A stretch of 64,000 nucleotides of DNA, taken from NCBI GenBank assembly GCA_905207705.1, contig CAJLMA010000004.1, forward strand, positions 124,001 to 188,000, written 5' to 3'. Below, in pieces: positions 59,894 through 64,000 of this stretch; within the stretch, counting starts at the first letter, position 1; the number at the start of each line of letters is the position of its first letter. Below the pieces are notes generated by a model that saw only the letters and a list, made by a program, of their open reading frames with translations, was not told where the DNA came from and searched no databases. The stretch is from an uncultured Prevotellaceae bacterium. GTDB taxonomy: Bacteria; Bacteroidota; Bacteroidia; Bacteroidales; Muribaculaceae. The translations under genes and the position numbers were made by a program.

Positions 59894-62800
59894 TTATTTG
59901 ATAGCGATTTTTTGAACAGTCGCGTTTCCTGCTTTGTCGATGGCTCTTACGATATAAATGCCATTGCTTAGTGCCGACAGGTCGGCTTGACTTTCACCGT
60001 CGAGTTGCATTACTGTCGTTCCGGCGGCATTGTATATCATGGCTGTTTCGTAGTCGCCTGCGATATACAGCATGTCATCATAGGAATATATGCGGATGCC
60101 GTCGCCTGTGGACGTGCCCTTGATGCCGGAACCTCCTATTTCAAATTCGATTTCGAGCGGTTCTGATTTGCCTGTGGCAAATTTCTGCACGATTCCTGCG
60201 GTGTGCGAGCCTTTGGAAAGTCCGGTGAGTGAAAAGCGAGTATCCTGTGTGTCGGTTAATTTTTCACCATCAAGGTAGACTTCATATCCGATAACATTGA
60301 CAGGCATGTACGGGTTGCCTTGCACTTGACCGTCGGTACCGATGAATATGTCGTCGACCAATAGGATGAAGTTGCTTATCGAGTGGTTGTTGATGGCTAC
60401 ATATTTTGCTTCGGCAGGGATGTCATACACATATTGCTCGTAGGTCAAAGGAACATAATAGAAGTCTTCATCGAGCCAAATGAATTTGTCAAGTTCGGGA
60501 GTAGTGGTAGAGTATCCCACTCGGATGCGTTCGAGATAACCTATCGATTTTTCGTAAGAACATGCGTAGAATGAGAATTTGAAATCCTTATAAGGCTTGA
60601 GTTCCGGTGAAATGAGATAGTCATCGCTGTCGTAATGTACCAGTTCTTCGGCCTCGTTAAGCATGTCTCGTGCTGCAAAGAATGCAAGGGCGCGGTCGCC
60701 TGAATGGGCTGTCTCCCTGCTGAGCGGCGGAGTGGTTGTCTTGGCATTGAATGTGATGGCAGCCATCTTTTCGTTCATGTTAGGGAATGTAGTGTTGGCA
60801 AAGCCTGTCGATTCACGTCCGTCATTGTCGATGTATTGCCAACCGATGTTTCCGGCCGGATTCAATTCGAAGTCGGTGTAGTCATTACCGTCAAAGCTTT
60901 CGTCAATGTTAGGTTGTACATTCCACACCAGTTCGGCATCGGTCGATTCCTCATCGGTGATTATGACATCGATTGTTGCGGGCATGTCAAGGCTTTGAGT
61001 CAATTCATAGTCAAGGGTGAATGCAATATCCTCGCCTGTTATGTTCACGCCTTCGGCTTCGAGCGTCTCAAATCCGCGTTGAACGATGTTCAAGTTGTAA
61101 ATGCCTTTGTCAATATTGCTGAATGATGCAGCACCGTCGGCAACTATTGCCGAGTAGTTGTTTTTGTCGTTATGCAGCGTGACGGTGGCTCCATTGGCAT
61201 GTGCCGGGTCGGAATTGGCGCTTACATCCACAGTAACGTCGGCAATCATGTTGTGACGGATTTCGGGAGAGAAGGCTGCTTCCGACAGCAAGTTTGAACT
61301 TTCTCCGTAATTAGCTTTTACTGCATAAGTGTATATTCCGCTCGGGATATTGCTTTCTTCATAAGAAAGCGTTTTCAGACCTTTGGCAACAGTAGCCCAT
61401 GCCGATTCGTCTTCTTGAGCCGATTCCGGAACTCGATACAAATCGTAGCTGATTTCAGGCATTGTGCTGCCTTCAGGCTCGATGTTTTCGCACACGGCTC
61501 TCAACAAAAACCTTGCAGACTGGTTGGTGGTACGTTCGTCAAAATAAGTGTAGTTGTAGGAAGCAACGTAGTTGTTGTTGGTACATTGCGTGTATGGAAA
61601 TTCTATTGTTCCGTCTTCCGTGCCATTGTCAATGGCCAAAGTAGCCCCTTTACCGCTTACTGCAATGAGGAAACCGCCCCTTTCGGCAATAACAGGTTCG
61701 GGCAAGCGATAGGTGTTCCATTCGCCGTCGACTGTAGGCACTCCTTTTACTTCATATAATACATCGGCTGTCGGGTTGCCTCCGTAGTCAAGGTCGATTA
61801 TGAGCAGGTTGATTTCATCCGAGCTGATATCGGTTTTTACGCTCTGCCATTTTATTTCATAGATTTTGGCAGGCTGACGGTAAATTGATGCGAGGACATG
61901 CGAGTCGCTTCCGTATTCGTCCCAGCTGTAGGCTTGAGCTGCTGTGCCGTTGTCGTAGTGCATTTCTTGCAACGACTTTGGCTCGCTCCATTCCACATGT
62001 ATGCCTCCTTGTTCGTTGTCGTAGGCTTGGACGTTGTATGGCTCTATGATGTCGGTCTCAAGTGTTAAGTTTTTTTCTATGTCTTGGGTAATGTTGATTG
62101 TTTCGCTTGTGCCGACGTAGTTGTTCTTTTCGACTGTGAGCGTATATTGGTATTCGTAGATATCGCGAATGATATAGGCTCCTGTTTCGTCGGTCGAGGT
62201 TGAATAAGATTCATCGCCTTCAAGCTTTATCGACGCGCCCATTATAGGGTTGCCCGAATTGTCGGTCACGGTGCCCGAAAGGTCGAATTTTTGTAATTGT
62301 TCAAGCATGAAGTCGACTGTGAGTTGGTCGCCGACATTTACTGTAACATGTTTTGATTGGGTCTTGTAGCCGGTGTATTGTGCAGTCACGTCATATTCGC
62401 CAGCCGGGATTTCCTCAATGGCGTACATGCCTTGCCAGTCGGTCGTTGTCGACAAGTCTCCGACCGTTACGGTCACTCCTGACGCACCCATTTCCATTCC
62501 CATCATGTCATATGAGACTGTGCCCGAGATTGAGCCGGTGTTATTCTCTTTCCAAGAGAAGTCGTTGATGTGGACACCCCAATAGTTGGTGCTCTTTGGC
62601 GTCGTGGCATAGTGCAGGTAAATGCAATATTCGCCATCCTCTTGCACTGCAGGAATTGGAAGCTTTACATCATATCCATAGTAGCCTTTTGAGCCTTGGA
62701 TGCTGACTGTTTCAATAACTTGTGCATCTTGAGGCTGCGTGCCCGATTTTGCGATGCGCACTTCAATTTGTTCATTGTAGGCATAAGCCGTGTATGTCAA

Positions 62801-64000
62801 GAAACTGATTTCGGTGGCGACTCCTGCGCTTAGTTTTACAGGAGGCGTTATAAGCCAATCATCCGAGCCATTGTCATTGTTATGGGTGACTTCGGCACCT
62901 TGGCGGCTGTTTTTGAAAAGAGTTCCCATTTGCCAGCTGTCACCGTTGCCGTCGCCGTCTATTATACTCCAAGCCGATAAATCTTGTTCAGTTTCAAGGG
63001 CCGATGAGAAAGGTAAGGATTGAGCCGTGCCGGCGTGTACGACGTTTGATGTTGCACTGCCACCTTCACCGGCTGCCGAGGAAGCGGTAACTTGGTAAGA
63101 ATAACCGGCATAAGCACCCTCAACAACATCTGTAGCCGATGTCTGAGTGGTGGCTTCTTGGATGACCTTGTTATCGTTTACTCTGACTACTTTGTAGGTG
63201 ATGTTTGAGCTTATCCAGCCACCGTTCATTCCTGTCGTAGGTGCGTCCCAAGTAATTTGGATGGTGTTGCCGGTTGCGGCAGCCACCACGTTTGACGGAG
63301 CGACCGGTATGTCTTCGCCGATGTATGCCGATGTGATGTTAAACATACCTTCCCCGGCATTGTTGCTTGCCGAAACTTTGTATCGGTGGGTTCCGGCAGT
63401 CACGTTATTGTCGGTATAGGAAGTGGCCGAAGCGTCGAGTTTTGCGATAGCCTCACCATCACGATAAACCGTTACGTTGGTGATGGCATTGACAAGCGGC
63501 TCACGATTGAATGTGGTAGTGGGAAGTTGCCATGTCAGGTTGCAGGAGTTGCTGCCGTTGGCACCCGGAGTGGCAACAAATTGCGTCGGTGCAGCCGGGG
63601 TTTCAGGGCTGGCTGCGGTATAACCTGTGAATAGTCCCACGAGTTGGGTGTTGTCGATTGAGCCTATTGATGTCATTGTTCCATCGTCAACGTTTATTTC
63701 ATAATGAGAGCAAACGCCATAGTCGGTTGTTACCCAGTAGAGCTTGCCGGTGTTGTGGTCAAAATCCATAGATTGCAGGCCGGTAATGTAACGGTCGGTT
63801 TCAAGCACCGGGGTTAACTCGTAGGTTGTCTTGTCCATGATGTATAGAAACCCTTGACGGTCGAGAAGGTATATTGTGCCGTCAAAGTCGGCAGCGATGC
63901 ACATTATTGAAGTGTTTTCAAAGTCGTGTAGGTTGGTTATCTCCTTTGTCGCGAGGTTCAAGCGCAAAAGAGACGTGTTGGGCCAAGCGTCACCGAGAAA
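59894..64000 (-). CDS. Large secreted multidomain protein with T9SS-type C-terminal tail (5' end outside window)
   Basis: The frame is open to the right edge, with at least 1368 codons visible. From the N-terminal side it has a beta-propeller-like part (FDGTIYLLDRQGFLYIMD) and two fibronectin type III domains (NLTWQLP, IQITWDAPTTG). A cleaved-adhesin/choice-of-anchor J domain (DDWLITPPVKLSAG) is followed by two carboxypeptidase-regulatory-like domains (ISGTVSYDMM, LSGTVTDNSGNPIMGASI). A second anchor J-like domain (DDYLISPELKPYKDF) comes next. The end is a Por_Secre_tail-like type IX secretion sorting domain (IYSYDDMLYI, LSNGIYIVRA, QKIAIK). It is probably surface-exposed or released. Domains of this kind bind glycans or act in adhesion, but no catalytic motif was seen. 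It is convergent with secA. Confidence 0.85.
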   Translation of the reverse strand, partial: FLGDAWPNTSLLRLNLATKEITNLHDFENTSIMCIAADFDGTIYLLDRQGFLYIMDKTTYELTPVLETDRYITGLQSMDFDHNTGKLYWVTTDYGVCSHYEINVDDGTMTSIGSIDNTQLVGLFTGYTAASPETPAAPTQFVATPGANGSNSCNLTWQLPTTTFNREPLVNAITNVTVYRDGEAIAKLDASATSYTDNNVTAGTHRYKVSASNNAGEGMFNITSAYIGEDIPVAPSNVVAAATGNTIQITWDAPTTGMNGGWISSNITYKVVRVNDNKVIQEATTQTSATDVVEGAYAGYSYQVTASSAAGEGGSATSNVVHAGTAQSLPFSSALETEQDLSAWSIIDGDGNGDSWQMGTLFKNSRQGAEVTHNNDNGSDDWLITPPVKLSAGVATEISFLTYTAYAYNEQIEVRIAKSGTQPQDAQVIETVSIQGSKGYYGYDVKLPIPAVQEDGEYCIYLHYATTPKSTNYWGVHINDFSWKENNTGSISGTVSYDMMGMEMGASGVTVTVGDLSTTTDWQGMYAIEEIPAGEYDVTAQYTGYKTQSKHVTVNVGDQLTVDFMLEQLQKFDLSGTVTDNSGNPIMGASIKLEGDESYSTSTDETGAYIIRDIYEYQYTLTVEKNNYVGTSETINITQDIEKNLTLETDIIEPYNVQAYDNEQGGIHVEWSEPKSLQEMHYDNGTAAQAYSWDEYGSDSHVLASIYRQPAKIYEIKWQSVKTDISSDEINLLIIDLDYGGNPTADVLYEVKGVPTVDGEWNTYRLPEPVIAERGGFLIAVSGKGATLAIDNGTEDGTIEFPYTQCTNNNYVASYNYTYFDERTTNQSARFLLRAVCENIEPEGSTMPEISYDLYRVPESAQEDESAWATVAKGLKTLSYEESNIPSGIYTYAVKANYGESSNLLSEAAFSPEIRHNMIADVTVDVSANSDPAHANGATVTLHNDKNNYSAIVADGAASFSNIDKGIYNLNIVQRGFETLEAEGVNITGEDIAFTLDYELTQSLDMPATIDVIITDEESTDAELVWNVQPNIDESFDGNDYTDFELNPAGNIGWQYIDNDGRESTGFANTTFPNMNEKMAAITFNAKTTTPPLSRETAHSGDRALAFFAARDMLNEAEELVHYDSDDYLISPELKPYKDFKFSFYACSYEKSIGYLERIRVGYSTTTPELDKFIWLDEDFYYVPLTYEQYVYDIPAEAKYVAINNHSISNFILLVDDIFIGTDGQVQGNPYMPVNVIGYEVYLDGEKLTDTQDTRFSLTGLSKGSHTAGIVQKFATGKSEPLEIEFEIGGSGIKGTSTGDGIRIYSYDDMLYIAGDYETAMIYNAAGTTVMQLDGESQADLSALSNGIYIVRAIDKAGNATVQKIAIK

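Noticed and set aside
1..64000. CRISPR arrays, tRNA or rRNA genes
   Set aside because: I looked for regularly spaced repeats, tRNA-like cloverleaf ends and conserved rRNA segments and saw none; a covariance-model scan would be needed to exclude small RNAs.

Overview
The window reads as a chromosomal segment of a Bacteroidales bacterium, most likely a gut Muribaculaceae or close relative. The support is: the Bacteroidetes promoter -7 motif TAnnTTTGY in front of most transcription units; class II Fba starting MVNYKDLG; a SecA of 1123 residues; a T9SS-type C-terminal tail; Bacteroidetes families such as DUF4286, DUF5715 and DUF4105/Lnb; and a tyrosine-rich kinase tail. The genus is an inference from gene content only. 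No tRNA, rRNA or CRISPR array was seen.

Layout. 1-18.5 kb is host core: the tail of a Wzc-like kinase, ugd, rpiB, an EamA permease, a double ABC ATPase, hsp20, truA, speA, fba, DUF4286, ruvC, an AsmA-like giant, a DUF5715 lipoprotein, a SIMPL protein, a PD-(D/E)XK nuclease and a flavodoxin-fold reductase. 18.5-35.7 kb is an accessory island between that reductase and lpxB. 35.7-64 kb is host core again: lpxB, a low-molecular-weight tyrosine phosphatase, a GH20 hexosaminidase, an ABC/HlyD/TolC efflux operon divergent from an NtrC-type regulator and kinase, a FecBCDE-type uptake operon, a DUF3843-like protein, an Lnb-like protein, a degenerate phosphatase, secA, and a large secreted multidomain protein that runs off the right edge.

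The island is the most unusual part. Its left third is a decay zone (two internally deleted pseudogenes and a cut-down excisionase-type HTH gene) around a three-gene operon (DJ-1/PfpI, DUF3795, zinc-ribbon plus flavin-binding PNPOx-like) with a long, structured leader. Then comes an Lrp regulator divergent from metY, a GNAT, an AraC regulator, and a nine-gene collinear operon. In the metY-to-glyA stretch seven genes encode PLP-dependent enzymes: MetY, an ArgD-like aminotransferase broken by an amber codon, SerC, a DegT-type aminotransferase, IlvE, a serine palmitoyltransferase-like alpha-oxoamine synthase and GlyA. The operon also carries pdxS and pdxT, which make PLP itself, and an EFR1-type flavodoxin/ferredoxin. 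It ends at a truncated, frameshifted tyrosine integrase. I read it as a self-supplied PLP-enzyme module, centred on serine/glycine and sulfur amino acids, under Lrp and AraC control. What it makes cannot be told from sequence alone.

The efflux operon is also notable. It lacks a clear TAnnTTTGY box, and at the expected place it has a sigma-54-like element opposite an NtrC-family regulator gene whose sigma-54 contact loop is altered. The Lnb-like gene, the inactive-looking phosphatase and secA form an envelope-biogenesis cluster.
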